Shown here: positions 53,581 through 63,081 of the stretch, in pieces
Numbering within the stretch: position 1 is the stretch's first letter
How the letters are laid out: every line of letters starts with the position of its first letter
DNA from: Okeania sp. SIO1I7
Lineage (GTDB): Bacteria; Cyanobacteriota; Cyanobacteriia; Cyanobacteriales; Microcoleaceae
NCBI GenBank assembly: GCA_010672585.1
Contig: JAAHGF010000001.1
Location: 372,001-436,000, forward strand
Direction of reading: 5' to 3'
DNA length: 64,000 bases
Program-made: the position numbers and the translations under genes
Notes under the pieces: model-generated
What the model saw: the letters and a program-made list of their open reading frames with translations, nothing else
What the model was told of the DNA's origin: nothing
Databases searched by the model: none

Positions 53581-54282
53581 TCAGCTTTTTTTTCTGACTG
53601 AAGAGTTCCGCGTTGTCGCGTTAGCGCAACTTCGGGAGTATGTCAAGTCTGCAATAGCCATTTCTGCCCTAGCACTAACAGCTAAAGTTGTATCTGTATC
53701 AACAACCTCCTCAAACCTGGTCAAAACATTCTCAAGCCATTTTGGATTGCTAACTTCTACAGCTTTGGCCAAGCCATGCAAACCAACTACAGCAGCATAA
53801 CGCACTACCCATTCTGGGTCTTGAGATACTTGCAGCAGAGTTTGAAAAACACGCTGTTGAGCATCGGAAACTTCTGCTTTTGATAACTTTTCCCAATCAA
53901 TAAAACCTAAACCTCTAGCTGCACCTCGTCGTACACTAAAAGAAAAGTCATTTACAGCACTATCTAATAATAAATCTAACCCACGCGGATCTCCAATACC
54001 CGCTAATGCTCTAATTGCCCAAGCTCTAGCACCATAGTTATAACCATCAAGTTTTTCTAGCAGTGGAAGTACTGCCGTTTCGCCAAGTAAAACTAACCCA
54101 TCAACTGCTGCTACTGCTGCGCCAGGATTGTTGTACCCTAAAACCGTAATTAATATCGGGATAGCATCTTCTATCTGAGCTGCTGCTAAATCTTTAACTG
54201 TATCAATTAAGCCTTGAGAAGAATCTGCTTCTTCAACTGCCCGGATGAGTTGATTATTTATTGTTGAGGATTGATTATTCAT
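53581..54282 (-). CDS. cpcF: phycocyanin alpha-subunit bilin lyase, CpcF-type subunit
   Basis: 233 aa of HEAT/PBS-lyase repeats (GARAWAIRALAGIGDPRGLDLL, RRGAARGLGFIDWEKLS). It works as a heterodimer with CpcE to attach a bilin to Cys84 of the phycocyanin alpha subunit (family knowledge). It is 27 bases downstream of cpcE. The last about 15 residues (RSCANATTRNSSVRKKS) look like extension into unconstrained sequence. A PecF- or CpeZ-type lyase/isomerase is possible, but position after cpcBA and cpcE favours CpcF. Confidence 0.82.
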   Translation of the reverse strand: MNNQSSTINNQLIRAVEEADSSQGLIDTVKDLAAAQIEDAIPILITVLGYNNPGAAVAAVDGLVLLGETAVLPLLEKLDGYNYGARAWAIRALAGIGDPRGLDLLLDSAVNDFSFSVRRGAARGLGFIDWEKLSKAEVSDAQQRVFQTLLQVSQDPEWVVRYAAVVGLHGLAKAVEVSNPKWLENVLTRFEEVVDTDTTLAVSARAEMAIADLTYSRSCANATTRNSSVRKKS

Positions 54283-54309
54283 TCTTAGGGAGTAGGAAGT
54301 AGGAGAATT

Positions 54310-55179
54310 TTATAAAAGTGAGTCCATTAGAGTCATTACCTCAATAGCCTCATCTGATAATAACCGTTGAGATTCTACCTTTGACTTTTGACTTTTAACT
54401 TTTGAATTTATTGTGAGGTGATGTTCCAAAAGTCCTTTGAGGGCAATTAATTTCATACTATTTTCGGCTAAGGTTTCTGATATTGCCTGAGCTGCAGGTA
54501 AATAGCCGATCGCTCCTAAATCCATCAGTGCAGAGCGTCGTAATTGTAGATTATCACCATCTAATGCTTGAGTCAGATATTCTCCATAAACTGCTTCTCC
54601 GGTTAATTGATATAGAGCGCGAGCTGCAGCATATTGCACTTTCTCTACAGAATGTTCGATAAAAGGTTTAATTAAAGGAATTGCCGATTGAGCTTGAAGT
54701 GTTCCTAAAGCTTCAATAATATCCTCGTAGGGTTGAACAAGATGAGGCTTACCTGGAACTAATACTGCAGCTTCGACCCCTCCATCTAAAAGTTTAATTA
54801 ATGCGGAAATACAGCTAGGGTCTCCTAACATTTCTAATGCTTCTACTGCTGCTTCTCGTACATAATAGTCTGAGCTTTCCAAACATTTAATCAAAGCTGG
54901 TACAGCTTTTTTGTCTTCTAACTTACCCAAAGCTCTAGCTGCGTTGCGTCTGAGAGGATACCCACCGTCTTCTGTTCGGTCAGAGTCATCTTCTAGTGCT
55001 GCAATTAAGCCTTCTACCGCAGCAGGTATATTTACTCGAAACCTTCCTAACCACCAAGCAGCATAATATCTTTTACCTAATTCTTTATGCCGGAGATTGG
55101 CGATCGCCTCTTCTACAGTAAGAGACTCACCATTTTCTGATACTTCTTCTGATGGTAATTCCAAATACTGCTGCTCCAT
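54310..55179 (-). CDS. cpcE: phycocyanin alpha-subunit bilin lyase, CpcE-type subunit
   Basis: 289 aa. The family opening LTVEEAIANLRHKELGKRYY then AAWWLGRFRVN is diagnostic for CpcE/PecE, and PBS-lyase HEAT repeats follow (YYVREAAVEALEMLGDPS, VQYAAARALYQLTGE). With CpcF it joins phycocyanobilin (or, in some R-phycocyanins, another bilin) to CpcA Cys84. It lies 213 bases after cpcA behind a hairpin. Near the C terminus the segment INSKVKSQKSKVESQR is encoded by DNA like the spacer text AAAAGTCAAAAGTCAAAGG, so a small repeat may have entered the coding frame. Confidence 0.85.
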   Translation of the reverse strand: MEQQYLELPSEEVSENGESLTVEEAIANLRHKELGKRYYAAWWLGRFRVNIPAAVEGLIAALEDDSDRTEDGGYPLRRNAARALGKLEDKKAVPALIKCLESSDYYVREAAVEALEMLGDPSCISALIKLLDGGVEAAVLVPGKPHLVQPYEDIIEALGTLQAQSAIPLIKPFIEHSVEKVQYAAARALYQLTGEAVYGEYLTQALDGDNLQLRRSALMDLGAIGYLPAAQAISETLAENSMKLIALKGLLEHHLTINSKVKSQKSKVESQRLLSDEAIEVMTLMDSLL

Positions 55180-55257
55180 CTTTAAATATACAAGCTTTCC
55201 TTCTTTTTTCTGCCCAAAAAATACTGATAACTGTTAACTGATAACTAAAATAACGAT

Positions 55258-55314
55258 GCCCGGAAAGATTAACAAATACTAACCACAGGCCAGCACCCAT
55301 ATACCTGTCCGGGC
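55258..55314 (-). terminator. stem-loop between cpcA and cpcE (attenuator-like)
   Basis: GCCCGGA (55258-55264) pairs with TCCGGGC (55308-55314), with an inner CAGG/CCTG stem. It sits 79 bases after the cpcA stop and has no strong T run. A partial terminator or RNA-stability element that keeps cpcEF mRNA below cpcBA mRNA is plausible and known in phycocyanin operons. Confidence 0.55.
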
Positions 55315-55392
55315 TACGTTTAATATTAGCTCAGGGTAGTTAATTCAGTGAATATTAATTTCACATCCACCACCTAGTTACTGTGACAACTA

Positions 55393-55881
55393 CTAGCTAA
55401 GAGCGTTAATAGCGTAATCAATATAGTTGTTAGCTTCAGTTGCAGGTTGGCCAGTAATACCATGGTTAGCTTTGATATACTTTAGAGCTTCAATATACCA
55501 GCTAGGAGATAACTCGAAAGTTTTATTAATTTCATCAATTCCTGCAATGAGTATCTCATCCATAGGACCTGTACCACCTGCAATCAGACAGTATGTTACC
55601 ATCCGGAGATAGTAGCCAATGTCACGAGAACACTTTGCTTTTCCTGCTGGAGTAGAAGCAAAATTAGGTCCCTGGGTTGTAGTAGTATAGGGGTACTTAT
55701 TGTATACTGCTTGAGCAGCTCCATCAATTAAGGTTTGAGATTTGCTAGTAAGAGCTTTAGCAGCTTCTAAGCAAGCAGCAGCACGTCCGAAACGACCAAA
55801 GGCAGCGTTAATTTCTGTGTTAGTTAGAAAGCGGCCTTGAGAATCAGCAGCAGTGACTGCTTCAGTTAGAGGAGTTTTCAT
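55393..55881 (-). CDS. cpcA: phycocyanin alpha subunit
   Basis: 162 aa, exact family length. Opening [18 protein letters not shown] and ending [12 protein letters not shown] are those of CpcA. The chromophore Cys is Cys84 in [22 protein letters not shown] and [17 protein letters not shown] are conserved. An extra Cys37 ([11 protein letters not shown]) replaces the usual Gly. It forms the alpha/beta monomer with CpcB in phycobilisome rods. It follows cpcB by 106 bases. PecA is excluded by the middle region. RBS-like GGGAAG precedes the ATG. Confidence 0.95.
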   Translation of the reverse strand: MKTPLTEAVTAADSQGRFLTNTEINAAFGRFGRAAACLEAAKALTSKSQTLIDGAAQAVYNKYPYTTTTQGPNFASTPAGKAKCSRDIGYYLRMVTYCLIAGGTGPMDEILIAGIDEINKTFELSPSWYIEALKYIKANHGITGQPATEANNYIDYAINALS

Positions 55882-55987
55882 GTTTGAGGTACTTCCCTTA
55901 TTATTGCGAGTACAATTTTTGGTACGATTTTAAAAGCTGTAGAGATGCTCAAGTGCATCCTTACAAAAAAAGTTTTTTACAGTTTTT

Positions 55988-56506
55988 TTAGCCAACTGCT
56001 GCTGCAGCGCGGTCGAAGTAGCCACCAATCTCAGCAATTAGAGAGGTGCAATCTCCAGGAGTAATACCATTTGGATCGTTAGCAATAGCAACAGCTGCTT
56101 CTTTCATTTTTTGCACGCCTACTGCTACAGAAAGACCAGGAGTTCCTAGAGCTAAGTAGGTTTCACGCAATCCATTGAGGCAACGGTCATCTAGTACACT
56201 AGCATCACCAGAGAAAATAGCATAAGTTACATAACGTAGGATAATTTCCATGTCACGCAAACAAGCTGCCATACGACGGCTTGTATAAGCATTTCCACCA
56301 GGAGCAATTAACTGAGGTTGCTCTGCGAATAAAGAACGAGCTGCATTAGCAACGATAGTAGAAGCGTTGCTAGTAATGCGGTTAACTGCGTCTAAACGCT
56401 TGTTGCTATCTGCTACCATTGCGCTTAGAGCGTCAATTGTGCTAGCTGGAACAAAATCACCCCTGGCATCTGCCTGGGAAACTACTTTTGTAAAAGCATC
56501 AAACAT
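55988..56506 (-). CDS. cpcB: phycocyanin beta subunit
   Basis: 172 aa, exact family length. [18 protein letters not shown], the methylated Asn72 in GGNAYTSRR, bilin Cys82 in MAACLRDM and second bilin Cys153 in TPGDCTSL are all in place. Bilins at Cys82 and Cys153 are added by CpcT/CpcS-type lyases, which are not in the window. First phycobiliprotein gene of the cluster. The ATG follows AGGAGAATTAATCG, a good ribosome-binding site. Confidence 0.97.
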   Translation of the reverse strand: MFDAFTKVVSQADARGDFVPASTIDALSAMVADSNKRLDAVNRITSNASTIVANAARSLFAEQPQLIAPGGNAYTSRRMAACLRDMEIILRYVTYAIFSGDASVLDDRCLNGLRETYLALGTPGLSVAVGVQKMKEAAVAIANDPNGITPGDCTSLIAEIGGYFDRAAAAVG

Positions 56507-56788
56507 CGATTAATTCTCCTAATTTGATTTTTTTTTAGTTGCTTTTCGATGCTATGGGTATTTTTTTAGTTTTTTCAGGCTAGCTGCCCATGCCTGGAAA
56601 AGTAAAACTAGGATTGTTTGAGAATCCTGAGAAAATCTTACACCGTTTATGAGAAGCTTTTCAACCTCATCAATCAATGTTTTTATTGATCTTCGTTTAT
56701 CTTTATAACCCTTCAGATATTCTTTATACAATGCTGTTGTGTTTTTATTTATTACAAATTATTAACAAAATTTTCTACATATGAAAAG
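56507..56788 (-). promoter_or_regulatory. leader and probable promoter region of cpcBA
   Basis: A 282-base spacer between pebB and cpcB, long enough for the strong cpc promoter and leader. Contains AATCAATG-TTTTTATTGATT-like (CAATCAATGTTTTTATTGATC) dyad at about 56672-56692 and AGGAGAAT at the RBS. Promoter boxes cannot be fixed by eye. Confidence 0.45.
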
Positions 56789-57559
56789 TTAAACAGGATT
56801 CAAGGCCAACTGTCTTTCTAGGTCAAATAGAAAGCCATGAATATATTCTTCTGTCCATTCAGGGCCATAAAATCTGGTAAACATTCCTCTAGCTGGATCT
56901 TTTTCGGCTCGATATCTCAGATAACGTAGTTGTGCCTGCTTGATTTCTGCTAATTTCTCTATATCGGTAATAGGTTGTGCTTGCTTTACAAAAATTAAAT
57001 AAGCTTGCAGGTAATCTTTGAAGGCTTCAAACACTCTTTTCTCGACTAATTCAGTTTTTTGAGGACGAGTCCAAAGAAAGGCTGGAGAAAAGAAGGGGAT
57101 TGCTTCTTCAGGAAAATCTCCTCCCCAAGGTAAATGTTGCTGATGTGTTTGGAAAGTCTCCCATATTGGCTGAGTATACTTTTCTTGATACTGAGGGTCA
57201 TCCCGAAATAAGGGCTGCATATCTAGGGCAATTAGATGTCCACCTGGTAGGGTAACTAGGTCTGCTCCAAAAAATGGCAAATCGTAATTAAGGTGGGGAA
57301 ATATTACAAAATTTAACACTTGGAGGGCAGCGCCACCTTGAACATGAGCTGCTCTAATTTGTCGGAGCTTGGGACTACAGTAGGCGTAACTGGTGGTTTC
57401 TACTTCTTGTTCCTTTTTACCCTTGCCTGTTATAGCAACTTTATGTTCAAATCCAGAGGGTATGGGATAAGGGTTTAGTTCTAGTTCTTGCTTGAGGTGA
57501 TTTAGAGCATAATCTAGAAAAGGTTGATACAAATTCACTATATTTTCAGTTGGTGTCAT
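56789..57559 (-). CDS. pebB: phycoerythrobilin:ferredoxin oxidoreductase
   Basis: 256 aa, ferredoxin-dependent bilin reductase family. PebB-type blocks: [20 protein letters not shown] (about 64-83), [20 protein letters not shown] (about 94-113), [12 protein letters not shown] (about 154-165) and [20 protein letters not shown]. It reduces 15,16-dihydrobiliverdin to phycoerythrobilin in the cytoplasm, usually with PebA by metabolite channelling. Lies 113 bases after pebA and upstream of cpcBA on the same strand. Confidence 0.92.
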   Translation of the reverse strand: MTPTENIVNLYQPFLDYALNHLKQELELNPYPIPSGFEHKVAITGKGKKEQEVETTSYAYCSPKLRQIRAAHVQGGAALQVLNFVIFPHLNYDLPFFGADLVTLPGGHLIALDMQPLFRDDPQYQEKYTQPIWETFQTHQQHLPWGGDFPEEAIPFFSPAFLWTRPQKTELVEKRVFEAFKDYLQAYLIFVKQAQPITDIEKLAEIKQAQLRYLRYRAEKDPARGMFTRFYGPEWTEEYIHGFLFDLERQLALNPV

Positions 57560-57672
57560 TAACCTTAGTATTTCAGCAATTTATCTACAAAAACTTAGCT
57601 CACACCCCCCTGGATGTGTTAGAAGGGTGCGAGTATCAAATTTTAACTGAATAGTTAACAAAATTATCGGAA

Positions 57673-58407
57673 TTATCGGGTTGCATTGGGAACAGCTAAT
57701 GGTACAGCATCTTCAAACAAGAATTCGTAGAGAAATTTTTCTGACCACTCATGGCCAAAATAACTGCTAAATAATCCGGAAGCTGGGTCGCGGTCTGCAC
57801 TATATTGATCGTAGTCTTTTTGGGCTTTAATTATCTTTTGAATATCTTCTGTTTGATCGAGAATTTCTGCTCGTTCTAACATTTGCCAATACAAGTTAAT
57901 GTATTTTTTATAAGCTTCAAAAAATGTAGTTTTCACTGTCTCTGCATCTGTTTTAGCAAACAGTAAATACTTGGAAAAATATTGGTTAGCATCATAAAAT
58001 TTCATTTCTAATTTTTGAGCTAAGTCATTATATTCTTCTCGCAGCGATCGCATTGGTTCTATATATTTTTCTAAATAAGATTCTTCTTGAAATAAAGGTT
58101 GAAAATCTAATACTATTAAGATTTTACTTTTACCAAAAGATAATAGGTCAATTCCTAACAGTGGAATATCATAGTAGTAACTGGGATAAATCACACTATT
58201 AAATACCTGAGCTGAAGCTCCTGCATCAATATAGGTATAACGTATTTTTCTTAGTTGAGGACACTCATAACACCAACTTTGGATAGTGGCTTGATTCTTG
58301 CCTCGATTACTAACGTTTGCTTCTAAACCAGCAGGAATTGGTCTACTGCTTAAGTCAAATCTACTGAATAGCTCTTTTTCTAAGTGTTCTAAGAATGGCC
58401 TGTACAT
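57673..58407 (-). CDS. pebA: 15,16-dihydrobiliverdin:ferredoxin oxidoreductase
   Basis: 244 aa. PebA-type blocks: IQSWCYECPQLRKIRYTYID (about 42-61), the expected catalytic Asp region DAGASAQVFNSVIYPSYYYD, LLGIDLLSFG, DANQYFSKYLLFAK and DPASGLFSSYFGHEWSEKFL. It reduces biliverdin IX-alpha to 15,16-dihydrobiliverdin, the first of two steps to phycoerythrobilin. PebS-type single enzymes are excluded because pebB is next to it. First gene of the six-gene minus-strand run. Confidence 0.92.
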   Translation of the reverse strand: MYRPFLEHLEKELFSRFDLSSRPIPAGLEANVSNRGKNQATIQSWCYECPQLRKIRYTYIDAGASAQVFNSVIYPSYYYDIPLLGIDLLSFGKSKILIVLDFQPLFQEESYLEKYIEPMRSLREEYNDLAQKLEMKFYDANQYFSKYLLFAKTDAETVKTTFFEAYKKYINLYWQMLERAEILDQTEDIQKIIKAQKDYDQYSADRDPASGLFSSYFGHEWSEKFLYEFLFEDAVPLAVPNATR

Positions 58408-58652
58408 TGATACTTATGGTCACATATTAAATCATTTTACAGATTAATTGATGGCCATAACCTGAGTCTCATTTCTCATAAACAAAGCAATAATCCTTCA
58501 TAAAGTCAAAAGGCAAAAATTAAATGTCAAAAGTTTAAATTCAGTAGGATAGGAAAAATTTACTCAATATTCAGTTTTTATTTCAGTACTAATTGGTGAC
58601 TATTATAAGTTCTTTTTCGTTCTCAAAAATCAAACTGATTTAATAGTTATTT

Positions 58653-60260
58653 TCAAGCAAGTTCTGATGGTACTTGTTGCCAAAGTAAACGATATAATTG
58701 TATTGGTTCGTCTTTTCCTTTAACCATGACTGGTGGAATTTTTTCTAAGGGAAATTGATCTTCTTTTAGCTTTTCTTGTGTAGTTTGACTAATCATGATT
58801 TCGTCAGCTTTTGCTTCACTACATATTCGGCTAGTAACATTCGTTGTATCACCAATAGTTGCATATTGAATTAACTTTTCTGAACCAATATTTCCGGCTG
58901 CTACTTTACCAGAATTAATTCCTATATGGATAGCAATTGGTTCTTGATGACGTTTTTCTCTCTGCTTATTGAAACTACGAACAGCCCACTGCATATCAAT
59001 TGCTGCTTTAATCGCTTTTTCTACATCATTAGCAGTTTGATAAGGAGCACCCCAAATAGCAAATAAAGCATCTCCAATATATTTTTCCAGAGTTCCTTCA
59101 TACCTAAAAACAATATCTTCTACCATGATTTTAAAATATTCATTCAACATAGATATTATTTGGCGTGGCTCCATTGTTGAAGACATTTTTGTAAAGCCAC
59201 TAATATCAGAAAATAAAGCAGTTACTTCTGTATCAATTATTTCTAATTTTTCTGTTTCTTTAAGTTTTCTAGCTACAGTTTTAGGAAAGAAGCGCTCTAA
59301 TTTATTTCGGATAATTGCTTCTACTTGTATCTTATTATAAAGTTGAGTATTCTCTATAGCGATCGCTGCTTGATTAGCTAAACCTGTCAGAAATTCAACA
59401 TCTTCATCAGAATAAACATTTGATAATGATAAATTATCAGCATATAATACTCCAATTATTTTATCTCTAGGTTTAAGGGGTATACAAACGGCTCCATGAA
59501 TTGATTGAGAAACAATTGATTCTGGATTATCGAAGCGCTGATCGAGGCAAGCATTTGTGGTTAAAAAAGTTGTACCTTTTTCTAGGGCAAAGTTAGTAAT
59601 ATTTTTGCTATAAAATCGACCTTCAGTCTGAATTCCTTCTCTCCCTTTTACTGATTTTTGTTCAAGTTCTCCAGTTGTTTCATTCACTAAAAGAATCACA
59701 GCTCGATCTACTTTGATAATCTGAAATAGCAATTCAAGAATTTTTTCTAGTAATATTTCTAGTTCAGTGGGAGAAGAAAGCTGTTTGCTTACTTCCAACA
59801 AAATTTTTAATTTGTCTACTGCTTGAAGATTACTATCTTTTTCCTTCAGTTTTACCACTGATAATGAATCATCTTGTTGCTGGTCTAATAGTTCGTTTAA
59901 CTCTGTGGGAGTAAACTCTTGTAAGTATTGTTTAACGATATTTGTCGGACTTATATCTTGTGCTTGACTAGAATTAGTAACAAATTTAAAAATTGCATTC
60001 CCACAATGAATTAAATCTCCCTCTTTGAGTATGCAACTATCAATTTTAATTCCATTAACAAAGGTACCATTACTACTATTTTGATCGACAATATTCACAC
60101 TATCTTGAGAAATTATAACTTGTGCATGATGACGGGAAACACTTGTTTCGTGAGTAATAGCAATAATATTATCTCTTTCTCTACCAATAGTAATTTCACC
60201 GGTGGGTAATTCATATACTTTTTCATTGCCAGTATCTGGAGCATAGATGAAATATGGCAT
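58653..60260 (-). CDS. FHA-GAF class III nucleotidyl (adenylate) cyclase
   Basis: 535 aa. FHA domain (about 20-92; TIGRERDN, SRHHAQV, SSNGTFVNG), GAF domain (about 165-315) and class III cyclase domain (about 340-520). In the last, metal Asp residues are in TALFSDISGFTK and GDALFAIWG, and the purine/transition-state region is GDTTNVTSR. It is likely an adenylate cyclase in the cytoplasm, tuned by phospho-Thr binding and a GAF ligand. Specificity (cAMP versus cGMP) is not certain by eye. Stands alone. A cAMP-type target could be the channel at 4065-5420. Confidence 0.9.
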   Translation of the reverse strand: MPYFIYAPDTGNEKVYELPTGEITIGRERDNIIAITHETSVSRHHAQVIISQDSVNIVDQNSSNGTFVNGIKIDSCILKEGDLIHCGNAIFKFVTNSSQAQDISPTNIVKQYLQEFTPTELNELLDQQQDDSLSVVKLKEKDSNLQAVDKLKILLEVSKQLSSPTELEILLEKILELLFQIIKVDRAVILLVNETTGELEQKSVKGREGIQTEGRFYSKNITNFALEKGTTFLTTNACLDQRFDNPESIVSQSIHGAVCIPLKPRDKIIGVLYADNLSLSNVYSDEDVEFLTGLANQAAIAIENTQLYNKIQVEAIIRNKLERFFPKTVARKLKETEKLEIIDTEVTALFSDISGFTKMSSTMEPRQIISMLNEYFKIMVEDIVFRYEGTLEKYIGDALFAIWGAPYQTANDVEKAIKAAIDMQWAVRSFNKQREKRHQEPIAIHIGINSGKVAAGNIGSEKLIQYATIGDTTNVTSRICSEAKADEIMISQTTQEKLKEDQFPLEKIPPVMVKGKDEPIQLYRLLWQQVPSELA

Positions 60261-60912
60261 TTACTGTACCTCCTAAGTAGTATTATTAATTAAATATATA
60301 GCAGTCCTCGACACAGTTATGCAGAAGACTTAGATTTTATATGACAAATCCCTATTCTCTATTCTCATAAATAATACTAAATCCAGTTGATATATTATCC
60401 TTATGGAGATAGGGTGTAGGGGAAGATGAGGAGAGGATTTAATTAAATTCTATAAAGTATTTTTGATAACCGGATTTAGTATAATTTACGGAAATTGGAT
60501 GAATATTAAAACCCACATTCCGCACTTCAAAATTTAGTATAAAAAATCAGGAGTTAGGAGGAATGAGTCAGGAGTCATGTCAAATCCGGTTGAACATATA
60601 TAGTTGGGGGAATTAGGAGACCCACCCGCGAGTCCTTCCCAGGAGGATAATGTGGGGATTAGGGGAGATTGAAGGCTTGAAGTATAGTTATAAACATATA
60701 CTATATAACCGAATTCTATATCAGGAGAAAAAAATAGTGGTTAATAGGAGTAAAGAATTAAATATAAATACTTAATATTTTCCTGAAAATTTGACTTTGA
60801 GAAAGGTAAATGAATACGATCTATATAGTATAAATACTGATAGAACCTCCGATTTTTATACTACTTTTAATTTTACAAGTTGACCTGCGGAATGTGAGTT
60901 AAAATCCTATGG
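60261..60912. other. spacer upstream of the cyclase, no gene
   Basis: Contains two similar texts (GTCAAATCCGGTTGAACATATATAG, CCAGTTGATATATT), GGCTTGAAGTATAGTTATAAAC (like 6385 and 7215), and a CCCACCCGCGAGTCCTTCCC dyad fragment. It probably holds the cyclase promoter. No RNA gene. Confidence 0.4.
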
Positions 60913-60955
60913 AAAAAAACCAGTATTTGAGCTTCTAACAAATACTGGTTTTTTT
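60913..60955. terminator. bidirectional rho-independent terminator
   Basis: Seven A residues with CCAGTATTTG (60913-60929) pair perfectly with CAAATACTGG and seven T residues (60939-60955) across a 9-base loop. It would stop minus-strand transcripts of the TerD cluster about 220 bases past the last stop, and plus-strand transcripts too. Confidence 0.9.
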
Positions 60956-61062
60956 AGTTTTAAAATAGTTTATTTTAAAATTGAGTAAGTATAACAGTTG
61001 AAGCAAAGGTTAGAATAGATAAAAAGCTTAAAACTCAGACAACGCAAGATTTTTCCTTCTCT

Positions 61063-61154
61063 CCTAGATAACTAAAGCCTTCTGTCCTAGATAACTAAAG
61101 CTTTTTCTCCTAGATAACTAAAGCCTTCTGTCCTAGATAACTAAAGCCTTCTTT
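61063..61154. repeat. four-copy 23-bp tandem repeat in the 3' region of the TerD cluster
   Basis: CCTAGATAACTAAAGCCTTC occurs at 61063, 61086, 61109 and 61132, exactly 23 bp apart, with one variant (AAAGCTTTTT in the second). It lies between the last TerD-type stop (61175) and the terminator. Confidence 0.9.
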
Positions 61155-61174
61155 CTTCTGCTATATGGCTAAAC

Positions 61175-61777
61175 TTATTTCATAAATGAACCTACTACAC
61201 CATTCATATCACTATCTAAAGGATCGCCCAAAGCAGTAAATTTCCACACTGTTTTATCTCGATAAATAGCTCCCATTAACATTGATATTTTACCCTGATA
61301 AGCGCCATTACCAGATAAAGTATATTTAGCTATTTCTATTCCTTTATTATCAATAGCTCTAACAAAAGCATTTTCTACCATCCCAAATTGTTGCTTCCTT
61401 TCTTTAGCTTGATAAATGCTTACTGCTAAGATAATTTTTTGGTATTTTTCAGGAATAGAATTTAGTTTAAAAATTATTTGTTCATCATCTCCCTCTCCTT
61501 CTCCCGTAAGATTATCTCCTGAATGAATTACTGTCTTATCATTCGATTCTAAATGACCATAATAAATTACATCTTCTTTGTAGTTTTTGAGCTTGTCATT
61601 TTCTTGTAATAAAATTGCATAACCATCAAGGTCAAAATCCCATCTATTACCGAATAAACCAGCTAAACCACTTGCAGATTTAGCAACATCCCATCCTAGA
61701 CCCATTGTCAGTCGTGATAGATCGTATTCACTTTTATTAAGTACAATTTTTTGTCCTTTTTCGAGCTTAATAGTCAT
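61175..61777 (-). CDS. TerD-family protein (TerZ/TerX-like)
   Basis: 200 aa. TerD fold with Ca2+-binding patches: FDLDGYAILL (about 48-57) and LTGEGEGDDEQI (about 88-99), plus LGWDVAKS near the N terminus and KERKQQFGMVENAFVRA. The insert SASGLAGLFGNRWDF is as in TerZ/TerX. These proteins accompany stress and tellurite-type operons; their chemistry is not settled. Last gene of the minus-strand three-gene cluster. Confidence 0.88.
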   Translation of the reverse strand: MTIKLEKGQKIVLNKSEYDLSRLTMGLGWDVAKSASGLAGLFGNRWDFDLDGYAILLQENDKLKNYKEDVIYYGHLESNDKTVIHSGDNLTGEGEGDDEQIIFKLNSIPEKYQKIILAVSIYQAKERKQQFGMVENAFVRAIDNKGIEIAKYTLSGNGAYQGKISMLMGAIYRDKTVWKFTALGDPLDSDMNGVVGSFMK

Positions 61778-62048
61778 GTATTTAGTACCCTTTATAAAGT
61801 ATGAAAATTTTTCAATTTAGTTAATCTGATTTTTGCTGATAGCAATGAACTGTCAAAAGTCTGCTTTCTAGTATTTATTTTGCTATCTGGATTTGAAAAT
61901 TTATTGTATATCAAACACCATAATATAGTTAAATCAAATTGTTTAAGAGCTGATTTTTACTATTCCGATTCACTTATTTGGTCAATTACTAATTTTACAA
62001 CTGATCACTGAAATAACCTGCCCACTTTAACCAAATTAATTCAGATCG

Positions 62049-62877
62049 CTACTTCCTACCAGATACCCAATTAAATCCATATTGATAAAATTGGTCTGCC
62101 TCTTTATGACCTGAAAAATATTTCTCTTCTTTAACAATCATAATTTGAGAGTTAATATTTTTCAGCAATGCTGCAACACAAAAACTACAATTACTATTTG
62201 GATTATTCAATTCTAGATAGACTTCTTCATCATTACTAATTTGTAAGCATTCAGCTATTAGCATTTCCTACAGAATGCTACGCAAACAGATGCATGAAAA
62301 CATTCAAGCAATTACTAAGGTTAGCGGATAATCTTTTTCTTTCGGTCTGAATGCGGAGCAAACATATTTCACTCCTTGGAGACTAATTCCTCCTTCGGTA
62401 CGATAATGAAATAACTCATAGCTGATAGCTGATAGCTGACCGCTGAATGCTTACACTAATTTTAAAGAACATCCTTCCGCGCACTGACTTAAAATCTTCA
62501 GCACCTTCATATATGAAACAAAAAAATAATATTCTTTGAATTAAATCAGGTCTGAAAATATACATATTTTCACCATCATTTGCTTGACCTGTTCGGTCAT
62601 CTTTATCCAAATAAATGTAAGGTGAAGTTTTTCTTGAGCCAAAGTTTTCCCCTAATGGTTGAATAACTCCCTTTTCACCATTCATCATTTCGTACATACA
62701 TCCTAAATCTAAATCTGGCGCACTATTACTGCCAAAGATTTTTCTTATCCAACCACTTTGATTATTTGTAATAGCTTCCCAATTCAAATTAACATGAACT
62801 ATAACAGGGTCAGCACTCTCATTTTTGCCCAAGTCTATATTATGAAAATCCCCAGTTTTTTCTAGTTTAATAACCAC
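62049..62877 (-). pseudogene. TerD/TerA-like gene split by a MITE
   Basis: The N part (62877-62455, 141 codons) runs from MVIKLEKTGDFHNIDLG to GRMFFKIS, and the C part (62234-62049) from NDEEVYLELNNPNSN to FNWVSGRK. Deleting the MITE and one copy of the 8-bp duplication (AAATTAGT on the coding strand, read as K-I-S) joins them as FFKIS-NDEEVYLEL in one frame, 202 aa. Blocks like APDLDLGCMYEM, GENMYIFRP and YGFNWVSG fit the TerA-like branch of the TerD superfamily. As it stands the first part reads on into the MITE for 12 codons (SVSIQRSAISYQL) and stops. Confidence 0.88.
62243..62454. mobile_element. 212-bp GTAAGC-ended MITE inside the TerD-family gene
   Basis: Perfect 13-bp inverted ends GTAAGCATTCAGC (62243-62255) and GCTGAATGCTTAC (62442-62454). 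ACTAATTT lies directly on both sides (62235-62242, 62455-62462). Contains AGCATTTCCTACAGAATGC and ACGCAAACAG as in the other copies. No open frame of its own. Confidence 0.92.
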
Positions 62878-63081
62878 AATTTTTGATTTTTTTAGCTAAC
62901 AACAAAATATTTAGGTATTCCTAAAGATGTAAGAATATTAGTTGCTATATCTCCTTAACGACCAGGAGGTAGAAGAGAGAAATCGTTACTTATTTAGCAC
63001 TACCAATATTTAAACTTTAATTTTCCAAGTTTTGGGTTTTAGCTATAGCAAAACCCAAATTGAAAGTACTATCTATAGTTA

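Noticed and set aside
53581-54282. CpeZ or PecF instead of CpcF
   Set aside because: Possible on sequence alone, but it sits directly behind cpcA and cpcE, which favours CpcF; no pec or cpe structural gene is present.
62416-62877. a separate 153-residue TerD-like gene
   Set aside because: Its last 12 codons are MITE sequence and the rest continues exactly beyond the element, so it is half of a broken gene.
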